Shown piece by piece: positions 50,159-59,760 of a stretch of DNA of 64,000 bases. The translations under genes were made by a program, and so were the position numbers. The notes below the pieces were generated by a model, which ran no database searches, was not told the DNA's origin, and saw nothing but the letters and a program-made list of their open reading frames with translations. This DNA comes from Paraglaciecola arctica (GTDB taxonomy: Bacteria > Pseudomonadota > Gammaproteobacteria > Enterobacterales > Alteromonadaceae), in NCBI RefSeq assembly GCF_018861065.1, contig NZ_JAHKQO010000036.1:335865-399864 (forward strand), read 5' to 3'. Positions within the stretch are counted from its first letter, which is position 1. Each line of letters opens with the position of its first letter.

Positions 50159-51229
50159 TTGACTATTCAACGGCAATTTTATCTATGTGTAGTGACGTGT
50201 ATAGTCTCACTGCAATTACACGCTCAATCGCCTGATATTCGGGTGGTCACCCAAAAACTAAAAAGTACTGCGTTAACTACTGAGTTGGTACTCAGTGGCA
50301 CCATCAATCCACTACACCAAGCCGAATTGTCGGTGGCCACCGAGGCCTTAGTGACTAAGCTACATGTGGATGTGGGCAGCCAAGTAAAAGCAGGTGATTT
50401 ATTACTTGAGCTAGATGATGTGCTGGCTAAACAGCTGCACTTAGGTGCTCTCGCTCAGGTAGCGGCAGCACAAGTTACCGTTAAAGAAGCGCAACGAGTG
50501 TTAAATGAGGGCTTGCGTTTAAAGCAGCAAAAACATGTAACCCAAAGTGAAATCAGTTTACGAGAAAGCAACCTCACTATCGCTAAAGCACAATTAGAAC
50601 AGGCCAAGGCCGATGCGCAAATTGCTAAAACACGATTAGCCTATCATAAACTTTACGCGCCCTTTGCTGGGGTGGTAAGTGCTCGCTGGACAGATCTTGG
50701 CCAATGGCTATCAGAGGGAGATCAAGTGTTTACTTTAGTGTCACTAGATAATGTGCGCCTAGATGTGCGTTTACCCCAAGAGCAGTTAGCTAATATTGAA
50801 AATATACAGTCGGTGCAGATACAACCCGATACCCAACCTACGCTTAAAATTGCAGGGCGCATCGATACTTTAGTACCAGTAGGGGATGGGTCACGGAGTT
50901 TCTTATTGCGCTTGGCAAGCCAGCAAAGTTCGTCGGCTCTATTGCCCGGTACATCGGCCCAAGCCCACTTCGTATTTGAACATTCTAAAATCGCGGTGGT
51001 CCTTCCTCGTGACGCGCTACTTCGCAATGCCGATGGCAACTACACGGCATTTATCGTAAAAGACGGCATCGCAAAACGGCGCAGAGTCACCCTAGGGCCC
51101 GCCGGCCAAGACGGTTATTTAGTTGAAGAAGGGTTAGAGCCTGGAGAGCAAGTGGTGATCCGCGGTAATGAATTATTAAGCGAAGGCAGTGCGGTCACTA
51201 TCACCAACAAGTCGAGCCTAACACCATGA
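50159..51229 (+). CDS. RND efflux membrane-fusion protein
   Basis: A 356-residue periplasmic adaptor. The signal peptide ends SLQLHAQ. Lipoyl half-motifs are VTKLHVDVGSQVKAGDLLLELDD and KLYAPFAGVVSARWTDLGQWLSEGDQVFTLVS with a coiled-coil hairpin between (residues ~95-160); beta-barrel and membrane-proximal domains follow (GTSAQAHFVF, VVLPRDALLRNADGN, EEGLEPGEQVVIRGNELLSEG). I chose TTG at 50159 because AGGGA lies eight bases upstream; the ATG at 50138 has none and would lengthen the signal peptide. It overlaps the RND gene by 4 bases. Drug, fatty acid or siderophore export is possible; the Fur-like box favours a role in iron limitation. Confidence 0.88.
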   Translation: MTIQRQFYLCVVTCIVSLQLHAQSPDIRVVTQKLKSTALTTELVLSGTINPLHQAELSVATEALVTKLHVDVGSQVKAGDLLLELDDVLAKQLHLGALAQVAAAQVTVKEAQRVLNEGLRLKQQKHVTQSEISLRESNLTIAKAQLEQAKADAQIAKTRLAYHKLYAPFAGVVSARWTDLGQWLSEGDQVFTLVSLDNVRLDVRLPQEQLANIENIQSVQIQPDTQPTLKIAGRIDTLVPVGDGSRSFLLRLASQQSSSALLPGTSAQAHFVFEHSKIAVVLPRDALLRNADGNYTAFIVKDGIAKRRRVTLGPAGQDGYLVEEGLEPGEQVVIRGNELLSEGSAVTITNKSSLTP

Positions 51230-54200
51230 TCGATAAAGCAGTCAGTCAGGGGCGACTGTTAAGTGTAGTCGTACTCATTATTTGTATTTTGGGCATAGTG
51301 GCCGCCCAGCGCATGCCAGTACAAATGATCCCCAACCTTGAAACACGCATAATCAGTATTGAAACCGGTTGGCCTGGGGCCACACCACAAGATATTGAAA
51401 AAGAAATCTTACTTGAGCAAGAGCGCTATTTACGTTCGTTACCCAATCTAAGCCGTATGGAGTCTTTCGCGAAAATGGGCGAAGCGGTGATTGAGCTTGA
51501 ATTCCCTTTTGGGGTGGATGCTAACGAAGCGCTGATTCGAGTTTCAAATGCCTTAAGCCAAGTGCCTAATTACCCAGAAAACGTCGACCAACCTCGCTTA
51601 TTTAGTGAGTCCTTTTCAGAAAATGCCTTTATGTATTTTGCGGTGTTTCCTAAGTTGGGTAATCCACACCAACTCGACATGGACATGATCAGCGACTTTA
51701 TTGATGACAATGTGCGGCCACGGATGGAGCGAGTGGCAGGTGTGTCGCAAGTGAACATGAATGGCACCCTAAGGCAAATTCAAATCCATGTTGATCCCGC
51801 CCGTTTAGCCCAACGAAATATTAGTATTAATGACGTAAATACCGCTATTCGGGCCCGTAACCGTGACATATCCGCTGGCGACATTAACGATGGCAAACGC
51901 CGTTATTTATTGCGTACCAAAGGGCGTTTTGCAGAAGTCGACGACTTAAAAACGCTGATACTTGCCCACCGAAATGGCAGTAATATTCGCCTCGGGGATG
52001 TGGCGGAAATTCGTCTAGATCACTATGAAAAACGTGGTGTGGCTTATGTGAATGGTGAACCGGCTTTTACAATGTCGGTAAAACGTGAACAAGGCTCTAA
52101 TGTTATCGATATTAAGCGCGCTATGCTGGCAGAAATCGAAAAAATAAAAGTCGATTTGTTAGAGCCTAATGGCATGCGTATTTATATGATTGGCGACGAT
52201 GTGCGCTATGTTGAGTCGTCGGTAAGCAATGTGTTTACTAACTTATGTTTAGGTGCATTACTGGCCACCATAGTGATGTATTTGTTTTTACGCTCTGGAC
52301 GCGCCACCTTAATTTGTTTGATGGGTATTCCGGTTTGTACTATTGCCTCATTTATTGGACTCGCGACTTTTGATCGCACTATTAATGTGATCTCTTTGGC
52401 AGGTATTGCCTTTGCTATTGGCATGACGGTTGATAACAGCATAGTGGTGTTAGAAAGTATCGAACAGGCCAAGCGTCGTGGCCTCGAACGCTACAAAGCC
52501 GCAGTGGCTGGGGTGCGTGATGTGTGGAGCGCGGTACTGGCTTCTAGCTCAACCACTGTATTGGTATTTTCTCCTGTGTTGTTTATCGATGAAGAAGCAG
52601 GGCAGCTTTATTCAGATATCGCCTTGGCTATTTCTGCGTCGATTATTGCTTCTATGTTGTTCGCTTTGTTTATTGTACCGGCGGCCAGTGCAGCCATTGG
52701 TGGCCGAGTGGTTAAGCGAGAAAAAACCAATAACAAGGCCGGCATTTTAGGTTTAACCCGTTGGATTTGTCACACGGCTAAACGGCGTTATGTAACTATG
52801 TTGGTCAGCTTATTTGTGAGCTTAGGTTTAGCCATAATATTAATGCCTGCCGCAGAATACTTGCCCGAAGGGGAAGAGCCAAAGGCTTTTAGTAAAATGG
52901 TGGCACCGCCTGGTTATAACATTGAAGAAATGCAGCGTATCGGCGATGAAGTGCGCTTAGAGTTAGACCGTGCTAAAGCACTAAGCGATGACGAATATGA
53001 CCCTAGCGAACATTTATTACCGCCCTTAAAGTACTATTTGTTGCGCGTTAGCGCTGGGCAAGTATGGGTAATGAGCGAACCCACTAATAACCAAAATATT
53101 GATTTAATGATGGCGGCCATTGTTAATTTGTTCGAACAATATCCTGGCATGCGCGCCTTTTCTTCACGAGGCTCAATTATATCCAGTAATCAAGGTGGTA
53201 CGCGGGCTGTGGAGCTAAGCATTACCGGGCCTGATTTAGCCGATTTATACAATACCGCACGCCATGTAATGAGTCGCGCCAAGACTGTATTTGTAGAGCC
53301 GAGAATTGATTCTTCACCGGCTACACTGTCATTAGATCAACCTTTAATTGAAATTCACCCTAAATGGGAGCGGTTAGCCGAACTAGGATTTGACCCTGCT
53401 GATTTTGGTTTTACCGTAGCAGCTTATAGCGACGGGGCCTTTGTTGGCGAGTTTATCGATGGTGACGACAAGGTAGATATGTTTTTGTTTAGCACCGCAG
53501 GTAACAACCAACAACTTAACAGTTTAGCTCAAGTGCCTATTCGTGCGCCTAGCGGCCAAGTGTTACCTTTGTCGGCATTAGCTGAACTGCGCGAAACTGT
53601 CGATAGCGAAGAGCTACGCCGAGTTAATGGTCAACGTACTGTGTCTGTGTATATTATTCCGGCTGACGATATTGCCCTAGAAACCGCTGTGGATAAAGTG
53701 CGCATGGAGTTGATCCCTGCACTTAAAGCGAACGGCGAGTTACCTACCCGCGTGGCGATTAATATCACAGGTGCAGCAGATGATTTGGCAGCCACTCGCA
53801 GCGCACTGTTGAGTAACTTTATGGTGGCCTTGATCCTAATATACCTGTTGTTAGTGATGATATTTTCCCACTGGGGTTATCCATTACTAATTTTAACCAC
53901 AGTGCCGCTAGGTATTGCGGGTGGATTAGTGGGCTTAGTGGCGAGTAACAATGTGGGAGCATTATTGGCTGTTATAGGTTTTGATACCGGCCATCAAGCC
54001 TTAGATATGATCACTATGTTAGGTTTTGTGATTTTACTGGGTACGGTGGTGAACAACCCGATTTTGATAGTGGAGCAAACAAGACGAAACTTACATGTAC
54101 ACAATTTACCGATTTTGCATGCCGTACAAGAAGCCGTTGCCACACGCTTACGGCCTATTTTAATGTCGACTGCTACCACCATTTTAGGCTTGGCACCTTT

Positions 54201-54363
54201 AGTATTTATACCCGGAGCCGGTACAGAGCTATATCGCGGAATAGGCATAGTGGTATTGTTTGGTTTATTGGCCTCGATGTTACTGACCTTGAGCTTTTTG
54301 CCTTGTTTGTTGATAGAGGTATTTAATCCTAAGGCCATTTGGCGAAGAAAGCTCGCTAACTAA
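51226..54363 (+). CDS. RND efflux transporter (HAE family)
   Basis: A 1045-residue inner-membrane proton-driven transporter. It has the twelve-helix layout with two large periplasmic loops. The N-terminus has QRMPVQMIPNLETRIISIETGWPGATPQDIEKEI; helix 4 carries IAFAIGMTVDNSIVVLESIEQ (one proton-relay Asp kept, its partner is Asn as in many non-AcrB members); helix 10 has GFVILLGTVVNNPILIVEQ. It belongs to the broad HAE/multidrug group, but nearer to the MexW/uncharacterised branch than to AcrB. The gene overlaps the fusion protein gene (ATGA). No outer-membrane factor is encoded here, so it likely uses TolC. A LysR gene converges with it. Confidence 0.88.
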   Translation: MIDKAVSQGRLLSVVVLIICILGIVAAQRMPVQMIPNLETRIISIETGWPGATPQDIEKEILLEQERYLRSLPNLSRMESFAKMGEAVIELEFPFGVDANEALIRVSNALSQVPNYPENVDQPRLFSESFSENAFMYFAVFPKLGNPHQLDMDMISDFIDDNVRPRMERVAGVSQVNMNGTLRQIQIHVDPARLAQRNISINDVNTAIRARNRDISAGDINDGKRRYLLRTKGRFAEVDDLKTLILAHRNGSNIRLGDVAEIRLDHYEKRGVAYVNGEPAFTMSVKREQGSNVIDIKRAMLAEIEKIKVDLLEPNGMRIYMIGDDVRYVESSVSNVFTNLCLGALLATIVMYLFLRSGRATLICLMGIPVCTIASFIGLATFDRTINVISLAGIAFAIGMTVDNSIVVLESIEQAKRRGLERYKAAVAGVRDVWSAVLASSSTTVLVFSPVLFIDEEAGQLYSDIALAISASIIASMLFALFIVPAASAAIGGRVVKREKTNNKAGILGLTRWICHTAKRRYVTMLVSLFVSLGLAIILMPAAEYLPEGEEPKAFSKMVAPPGYNIEEMQRIGDEVRLELDRAKALSDDEYDPSEHLLPPLKYYLLRVSAGQVWVMSEPTNNQNIDLMMAAIVNLFEQYPGMRAFSSRGSIISSNQGGTRAVELSITGPDLADLYNTARHVMSRAKTVFVEPRIDSSPATLSLDQPLIEIHPKWERLAELGFDPADFGFTVAAYSDGAFVGEFIDGDDKVDMFLFSTAGNNQQLNSLAQVPIRAPSGQVLPLSALAELRETVDSEELRRVNGQRTVSVYIIPADDIALETAVDKVRMELIPALKANGELPTRVAINITGAADDLAATRSALLSNFMVALILIYLLLVMIFSHWGYPLLILTTVPLGIAGGLVGLVASNNVGALLAVIGFDTGHQALDMITMLGFVILLGTVVNNPILIVEQTRRNLHVHNLPILHAVQEAVATRLRPILMSTATTILGLAPLVFIPGAGTELYRGIGIVVLFGLLASMLLTLSFLPCLLIEVFNPKAIWRRKLAN

Positions 54364-54419
54364 CCTACACAAAGCTATTTCTATAAACAAGGCAATCAGC
54401 ACCATGTTTAAACCACCGT

Positions 54420-55304
54420 TTAACTAGCACATCGCTCCGCTAAAAACCTCACCAAAAGTAACGTCAGGTTTTCCCGTCGTGACTTATTAGGCCAAACAGC
54501 GTAGTAGCCTAAAGGTTTTAATTTCCAATCTGGTAACACATGAACTAAGTCACCGGTTTTAATATCATCAGCAACAATATGTTCAGGCACATAGGCTAAG
54601 CCCATGCCTTGCTTAGCAAAGTGCGACAACGCATCGGCACTATTCACAGTCAGATTCGAATTTTCAGTGATTGAAATTTTTTCACCGCTAGATGACTCAA
54701 ACTCCACTGAATTAGAACGTATATCAAACTTTATCCAATCCCAATCCAGTAAATCAGTAGGATGGGTAGGTGTGTCTCTGGTGGCCATGTATGTTTTGCT
54801 AGCCACCAGTAGTCGCTGACCTTCGTATAACTTTCGGGCCATCATAGTGCTGTCTTGCAGCCAGCCCACCCTAATACTCATGTCTATGCCTTCATTCAAA
54901 ATATCGACTATGTGATCGGAAAAGGTCAAAGATAACGAGACTTTAGGGTATTGCTTGGCAAACTCAGCAATGGCACTTGAAATATTAGAGGAGGTAAGAA
55001 ATACCGGCAGCGACACCCGCAACGCACCAATATGTTGTTGCGACAAGGCATTTAACTCATTTACTCCCGCTTCTGCATTTCTGACTATTTCTAAGGCATG
55101 AGCATAAAACTTGCGCCCCTCATTAGTCAGCACCAGTTTGCGGGTGGTTCTGTATAACAAGGTCACCCCTAAATACTGTTCAAGATCTGCCACAGTCTGG
55201 CTAGTGCGAGATGGCGCTATGTCTAAGGTTTTCGCTGCTCGGCGAAAAGAACCTTCATCTACTACCCGTGCAAACACTGCCATATGCCGTAAGTGATTAA
55301 TCAT
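54420..55304 (-). CDS. LysR-family transcriptional regulator
   Basis: A 294-residue LysR regulator. N-terminal winged helix: MAVFARVVDEGSFRRAAKTLDIAPSRTSQTVADLEQYLGVTLLYRTTRKLVLT. The C-terminal effector domain has LRVSLPVFLTSSNISSAIAEFAKQYP and DMSIRVGWLQDSTMMARKL, typical of the CrgA-like group. It converges with the RND operon and diverges from the outer-membrane barrel gene (117 bases), which it most likely controls. Its effector is unknown. The ATG at 55304 is the first of the conserved N-terminus. Confidence 0.88.
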   Translation of the reverse strand: MINHLRHMAVFARVVDEGSFRRAAKTLDIAPSRTSQTVADLEQYLGVTLLYRTTRKLVLTNEGRKFYAHALEIVRNAEAGVNELNALSQQHIGALRVSLPVFLTSSNISSAIAEFAKQYPKVSLSLTFSDHIVDILNEGIDMSIRVGWLQDSTMMARKLYEGQRLLVASKTYMATRDTPTHPTDLLDWDWIKFDIRSNSVEFESSSGEKISITENSNLTVNSADALSHFAKQGMGLAYVPEHIVADDIKTGDLVHVLPDWKLKPLGYYAVWPNKSRRENLTLLLVRFLAERCAS

Positions 55305-55421
55305 TGTTCTGTTTTTCGGATTTATAAAATCAAATTATTGCATATATTCAGATTAATAGTGAAGAGATATGATCACTGCGAACTCAACAAAACCCAGTAA
55401 AAAAACACAACAGGACCAATC

Positions 55422-56144
55422 ATGAACAACATTAAAAACACATTATCTTTAAGTATCGCCTTAGTACTCACCGCGCCTTCTTTGGCCCAAGCAGAAGGGT
55501 TTTACGGCAGCGCCCAACTAGGAGTTAGTCAACAAATCAATGATTCACAAGCCATAGGCAATAACATTGCAGTTGATGCTGATTTTCCCGCTGAATTTGA
55601 TGCAGGTGACGGCACAGTGGGTAGCATAGGTTTGGGTTACGTGATTAACCCACAATTTCGTGTAGAAGCTCGCCTTGGTTATCGCGAAAGTAGCTTTGAT
55701 GAAACCTTGTTAGGAACCGGAGCACGAGACGGCGAAGAATATATCCTCGATGGTGAAATACAAAGCACCACACTTACTCTTGAAGGTTTTTATGACTTTC
55801 AGAATAGCACCGCTTTTACACCCTACATCAAAGCGGGTGTAGGGATTTCAGATAACAGCTATTCTGCCAAATTAGGCGGCACCGGTGTGGCTGCATTTGA
55901 TGCCTTTGATGGCGCCACTGATGGTTTTTACGACGCTTACACAGACGATGATTCTACTGAGTTTTCATGGAATGTTGGCTTTGGTGGTCATTACCAAGTA
56001 AACGAAACGACCTCTGTTTATGCAGAGTACCAATATGCCTCATTCGGCGATGTGCAAACTGGTCAAGACTCGTTTACTGATGGTTTCACGATAGAAGACC
56101 TATCCACTAATGAAGTGTCTGTGGGTATTCGTGTCAACTTTTAG
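55422..56144 (+). CDS. outer-membrane beta-barrel protein
   Basis: A 240-residue OMP_b-brl-type porin-like barrel. The signal peptide ends APSLAQAEG; the mature part alternates hydrophobic strands (FYGSAQLGVSQ, GTVGSIGLGYVINPQFRVEARLGYRES, FTPYIKAGVGIS, TSVYAEYQYASFGDV) and ends GIRVNF with the terminal Phe required for outer-membrane insertion. It resembles OmpA-type barrels without the peptidoglycan domain. The gene diverges from the LysR gene and precedes the siderophore-interacting gene by 73 bases. A role in small-molecule passage or adhesion is possible; nothing specific can be said. A GGACC ribosome site precedes the ATG. Confidence 0.8.
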   Translation: MNNIKNTLSLSIALVLTAPSLAQAEGFYGSAQLGVSQQINDSQAIGNNIAVDADFPAEFDAGDGTVGSIGLGYVINPQFRVEARLGYRESSFDETLLGTGARDGEEYILDGEIQSTTLTLEGFYDFQNSTAFTPYIKAGVGISDNSYSAKLGGTGVAAFDAFDGATDGFYDAYTDDDSTEFSWNVGFGGHYQVNETTSVYAEYQYASFGDVQTGQDSFTDGFTIEDLSTNEVSVGIRVNF

Positions 56145-56217
56145 ATTCTTGAAAACATGATTTAAGTACCCGTGCTTACCTCAACGATCTATTCATTCAT
56201 ATTATTGGGAGAACTTT

Positions 56218-56997
56218 ATGAAAAAACCAGCGCCAGTACAGTTAACCGTTGTCACCTCAGTACAGGTCACTCCAAATATGCAGCGCTTGGTACTGAAGGG
56301 CGAGGAGCTTGCTAACTTTCCTGAAGATTGTGAAGGCAGTTACATCAAGTTTCTATTCAATCAAGCAGGCGGCACGGATCTAAATCTAGTGGAGCAAGGC
56401 CAACGGCCAGTGATGCGAACCTATACCATAAGACGTTTTTCAAGGGCAAAGTGCACCATTGAAGTGGACTTTGTTCGTCACCTTAGCAACGACTTAAGCA
56501 GTAGTTTTGCCACACGCTGGGCTATCACTGCGCAAATGGGTGACACAATAAACGTTGCCGGTCCGGGCAGTATCAAAGCAATCAATACACAAGCAAATTG
56601 GTTCTTGCTGGTGGCCGATATGACAGCACTACCGGCACTGTCAGCCAAAATTCGTCAGTTACCTGTTACCGCCAGAGGTTATGCAGTCATACAGGTCACG
56701 AGCAAAAGCGATATTCAACCAATTGAAGCACCACAAAATGTGCAACTCATTTGGCTAACTCAGCAAGAATCATTAGCAACTAAAGTGAAATCACTGGCTT
56801 GGTTAGACGGTATTACCTCTATTTGGACAGCCTGTGAATTTGATGCCATGCGCGAACTAAGGAGTTATTTTCAAGATGATAAACAAGTCGATCGCCAACT
56901 TATCTACATCAGTAGTTATTGGAAAAACGGCGTGACAGAAGATGGACATAAAGTACTTAAGCAACAAGATGCCCAACAAAGTCAGTCGCTCAGCTAA
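56218..56997 (+). CDS. siderophore-interacting protein (ViuB-like ferric reductase)
   Basis: A 259-residue cytoplasmic FAD-binding protein of the SIP/ViuB family. FAD_binding_9 domain has MQRLVLKGEELANFP, then MRTYTIRRFSRAKCTIEVDFVRH; the SIP domain has FLLVADMTALPALSAKIR, ViuB-type IWTACEFDAMRELRSYF and the closing YISSYWKNGVTEDGH. It reduces Fe(III)-siderophores so iron can be released inside the cell. A GGGAGA ribosome site precedes the ATG. It lies downstream of the barrel gene and apart from the TonB receptor, with no obvious Fur box next to it. Co-transcription with the barrel gene is possible. Confidence 0.88.
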   Translation: MKKPAPVQLTVVTSVQVTPNMQRLVLKGEELANFPEDCEGSYIKFLFNQAGGTDLNLVEQGQRPVMRTYTIRRFSRAKCTIEVDFVRHLSNDLSSSFATRWAITAQMGDTINVAGPGSIKAINTQANWFLLVADMTALPALSAKIRQLPVTARGYAVIQVTSKSDIQPIEAPQNVQLIWLTQQESLATKVKSLAWLDGITSIWTACEFDAMRELRSYFQDDKQVDRQLIYISSYWKNGVTEDGHKVLKQQDAQQSQSLS

Positions 56998-57117
56998 GTG
57001 TTTATTGCCCATGGTTTAGCTGGGCACAATTAATGTCGCCGTTATATGAGCAACAACAAAAATCGATACAACGAGTATCAAAACCTTAATTCTTAAATAA
57101 ACAAAGAGAGATTCAAA

Positions 57118-57606
57118 ATGAAAAATAAATTAATTTTAACCTTAGTAGTAATCGGCAGCTTAGTAACTTCTTTAGTACAGGCTAAAGATACAGAACAAGG
57201 CACACTGGCTACTGCTCAAGCATTCTTAGAAGCGGCGGGATCAGGTAATGGAGAAGTACTAAACCAGTTGATGACAGATGATTTTGTGTGGCACAACGAA
57301 GGCGACAAATCTATTCCTTGGATAGGTCCTTGGCAAGGTAAAGATGTGGTTTTCAAAACCTTTATGCCTGCATTTGGCGCAGGGTTAACAGTCACTAGCT
57401 GGACAACCGACTTTAGTTTTGAAAATGGAGAGCAGGCAGTTTTCATGGGCACCATGAGTGCCATTGCTAATAATACTGGTGTGGATACCGGAAAATTCAC
57501 TTGGGCAGTGCGTGTACATGTAGTGGATGGCAAAGTAAAAAGTTGGAATTGGATGGAAGACAGCTTTGCTATTTCTAAAGCGTTTCACGCCTCTAAAATC
57601 AATTAG
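57118..57606 (+). CDS. secreted SnoaL/NTF2-like protein
   Basis: A 162-residue exported protein. The signal peptide ends SLVQAKD. The body has the NTF2-like pattern AQAFLEAAGSGNGEVLNQLMTDDFVWHNEGD, IPWIGPWQGKDVVFKTFMPAF and VRVHVVDGKVKSWNWMEDS. Such proteins bind small ligands or catalyse isomerase-like steps; the substrate is unknown. It is preceded by AGAGAG and stands alone between the siderophore-interacting gene (120 bases) and convergent GNAT genes. Confidence 0.75.
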   Translation: MKNKLILTLVVIGSLVTSLVQAKDTEQGTLATAQAFLEAAGSGNGEVLNQLMTDDFVWHNEGDKSIPWIGPWQGKDVVFKTFMPAFGAGLTVTSWTTDFSFENGEQAVFMGTMSAIANNTGVDTGKFTWAVRVHVVDGKVKSWNWMEDSFAISKAFHASKIN

Positions 57607-57786
57607 TTGCTCTATTTAAAATATCAAAATCGAACAATCTAAGTCGGCCAGCCAAAAGAGAGCATCTGTGTGATTTTTTGGCTAAGCGCGGCGTTTGAGC
57701 CTTGAAATAACAATCAATTCACCCGATGTAAACGGGCTTTAAACATTAAGATGGTTGTGCTGTAAGTGAGCGACAACAGGGTTTTG

Positions 57787-58281
57787 TCAATCCCTAAGAT
57801 TGAGTTGCCAATACCCAACATCTAACCATTTACCAAACTTGAAACCTACCTGAGGAAAATGCGCAACTTTTCGCATTTGCAGTTTTTCATGTAAAGCAAC
57901 ACTCGCAGGGTTAGGCAAAGTGATACCACCAATTACATTGTTAATACCGTGGGATTTGAGTTTAACCAAAAGTGCTTTGTATAACTGCGTGCCCAAACCT
58001 TTTCCCTGAGCTTGGCTAGAAAGATAAATAGTTGACTCAACAGAAAAGCGATACGCACTTCTCTCTTTCCATTTAGTTGCGTAAGCATAACCTACGATTG
58101 CATCGTCTTTGAGGGCAACAATCCATGGTAAATTAGCGTCTTGAACTTTTGTTATCCGAGAAGATATTTCTTCGCTTGAGACTGGAGTTTCTTCAAAAGT
58201 GGCCGCTGTATTAACAACATAAAAGTTGTAGATTTCGGCGATTTTAGCGGAATCCTTAAAAGTAGCATATCTAATAATCAT
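57787..58281 (-). CDS. GNAT acetyltransferase, phosphinothricin N-acetyltransferase type
   Basis: A 164-residue GNAT enzyme. The start MIIRYATFKDSAKIAEIYNFYVVNTAATFEE and the segment VGYAYATKWKERSAYRFSVESTIYL are typical of the Pat/Bar (phosphinothricin) and MddA (methionine sulfoximine) group; the acetyl-CoA loop is QGKGLGTQLY and the end has FKFGKWLDVGYWQ. These enzymes acetylate amino-acid analogues and sometimes give glufosinate-type tolerance, but natural substrates are usually unclear. It stands alone on the minus strand, with weak ribosome-site sequence (AGAGAATATTA) before the ATG. Confidence 0.8.
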   Translation of the reverse strand: MIIRYATFKDSAKIAEIYNFYVVNTAATFEETPVSSEEISSRITKVQDANLPWIVALKDDAIVGYAYATKWKERSAYRFSVESTIYLSSQAQGKGLGTQLYKALLVKLKSHGINNVIGGITLPNPASVALHEKLQMRKVAHFPQVGFKFGKWLDVGYWQLNLRD

Positions 58282-58444
58282 TAATATTCTCTGTAAATTA
58301 AAACTACCACCAGCACCTATCGCCCCCGCAATAGCAGGCCATAACCTAGTCGATTGATTTTGTTCTATTTAAGCACAAAACAAGGATATAGTGGCGCTTC
58401 TGCTAGTTTACTGGCGCATGTTATTTTACGTGAAATGTGAAGTA

Positions 58445-58966
58445 CTATCGTCCGTGGCGTACCATTGCTATTCTTTCGTCTGGGCTTGGAAGTGCTAAGC
58501 GCTGTTTGTGAAGAATTTCTCGGAGCGCTAGTCCACAAGCTCCTTCAGGCACCTGTTTGAATCCGCGTTTTTCATAATAAGGTCTATTCCACGGTACGTT
58601 TGCGTAGGTTGTTAGCCAAAGCGGTCTATTGCCGCTCCAAGAGATGACTTTATTGAGTAGCTTTGTACCTATTCCTAAACGCATATTATTTGGGTGCACC
58701 GATAGTTGATCTAAATAAGGTTGAGCGTCAACTAAGCAGAATGTAGCAAAGCCTACCGCTATCCCATTATGATCTAACGCGACATAGGCAAGGCCTTGAC
58801 TAATTGCATTTGCCCACCTCTTAGATTCAGCCACCACAAATGGATGCTCATTATCTAAATCAAATTTAATTCCAGACGTCTCATAAAGTCGACTAGATTC
58901 CTCATCAATCTTAATAAGGCTTTGCAACTCTGTGGAGACTGCTTTACGCAGCGTAACTTGTTTCAT
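58445..58966 (-). CDS. GNAT-family acetyltransferase
   Basis: A 173-residue GNAT enzyme. Core: AYVALDHNGIAVGFATFCLVDAQPYLDQLSVHPNNMRLGIGTKLLNKVI, where MRLGIGTKLL is the acetyl-CoA loop. The N-terminal helix region is RKAVSTELQSLIKIDEESSRLY and the C-terminal part GFKQVPEGACGLALREILHKQRLALP. Substrate unknown. It is followed 163 bases later on the same strand by the second GNAT gene, but they are too far apart and too different to be a tandem copy. Confidence 0.8.
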   Translation of the reverse strand: MKQVTLRKAVSTELQSLIKIDEESSRLYETSGIKFDLDNEHPFVVAESKRWANAISQGLAYVALDHNGIAVGFATFCLVDAQPYLDQLSVHPNNMRLGIGTKLLNKVISWSGNRPLWLTTYANVPWNRPYYEKRGFKQVPEGACGLALREILHKQRLALPSPDERIAMVRHGR

Positions 58967-59269
58967 CTTTCAGAAATTGATTCATAGGTAATTTAAACAA
59001 CTATCGCTCCAAGCATGGAATTTTGTGAGTGTTTTTTCCAAAGTCTAGCGAACAAATACTTTACTAACCTGGTTTGCTAGAGAAAGTTAAGTGCCAGAAG
59101 AATCACAAGCTAACTCACCATTTAGTTGAAAGCATTCACTGTAGGTACCATGAAGACATTCTCTTTGAACCTGAGAGCAATACAGAGTACGTGACGTTCA
59201 CGACTAATAATCCCCCTTTAGGACAAAGCCAAACTGCTCTCTTAAATTTTGAGGTCGTCATTTAACTTG
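58967..59269. other. intergenic region, no supported gene
   Basis: About 300 bases. The only open frame begins with TTG near 59074, has no ribosome site and matches nothing I recognise. The region should contain the promoter of the GNAT gene at 58966 and the transcript end of the MAPEG gene. Confidence 0.4.
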
Positions 59270-59671
59270 TTATATTTTTACTACAACGAGATTAACCCAG
59301 AGCAATAATACGCACAAAACAGACAATCCAAATACAACCATTCGATGCCTAACAGAATTGCAGTTTATGTGTATAAATGCTTGAGAGAGCCTGAAGACCG
59401 CAAACAGCCAAGCAATAACAGTCGCCACAAAACTCTCAATCCCCAAGGCGATATACAGTGTACAAACAACATAAAAAAGAACTGGAACTTCGAACAAATT
59501 ATTAAAGCAGCGTGTCGTTCTTGTCACCATCTCGGGTACGTCCTGTCCTTGCATCAACTTTAAATATTCAATAGACATTTGGCCACTTTTAATACTAATA
59601 AACCGCGCTCTAACGGCTATCAAGCCGACAACTATCGTAAGCATAGAAAGAAAAAACATTGCATAAATCAC
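59270..59671 (-). CDS. MAPEG-family membrane protein
   Basis: A 133-residue protein with four hydrophobic helices, of the MAPEG group (glutathione/eicosanoid-type membrane enzymes). Marks are VRARFISIKSGQM, RCFNNLFEVPVLFYVVCTLYIALG and FRLSQAFIHINCNSVRHRM. Bacterial members are often of unknown substrate. It diverges from a TetR gene across about 90 bases, so that TetR protein is likely to control it. Start ATG at 59671 follows AAATGTG. Confidence 0.8.
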   Translation of the reverse strand: MIYAMFFLSMLTIVVGLIAVRARFISIKSGQMSIEYLKLMQGQDVPEMVTRTTRCFNNLFEVPVLFYVVCTLYIALGIESFVATVIAWLFAVFRLSQAFIHINCNSVRHRMVVFGLSVLCVLLLWVNLVVVKI

Positions 59672-59760
59672 ATTTGAGACCCTTGGTCTAGAAAGTAAGG
59701 CTTGATCCTAACAACATTCTTTATATGATAAAGATCATATATAAAGTATTGAGATATGTA

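Noticed and set aside
57787-58966. tandem duplication of GNAT genes
   Set aside because: The two proteins belong to different GNAT groups and share little beyond the acetyl-CoA loop.
59074-59265. 63-residue plus-strand frame
   Set aside because: No ATG, no ribosome site and no recognisable family; treated as non-coding.
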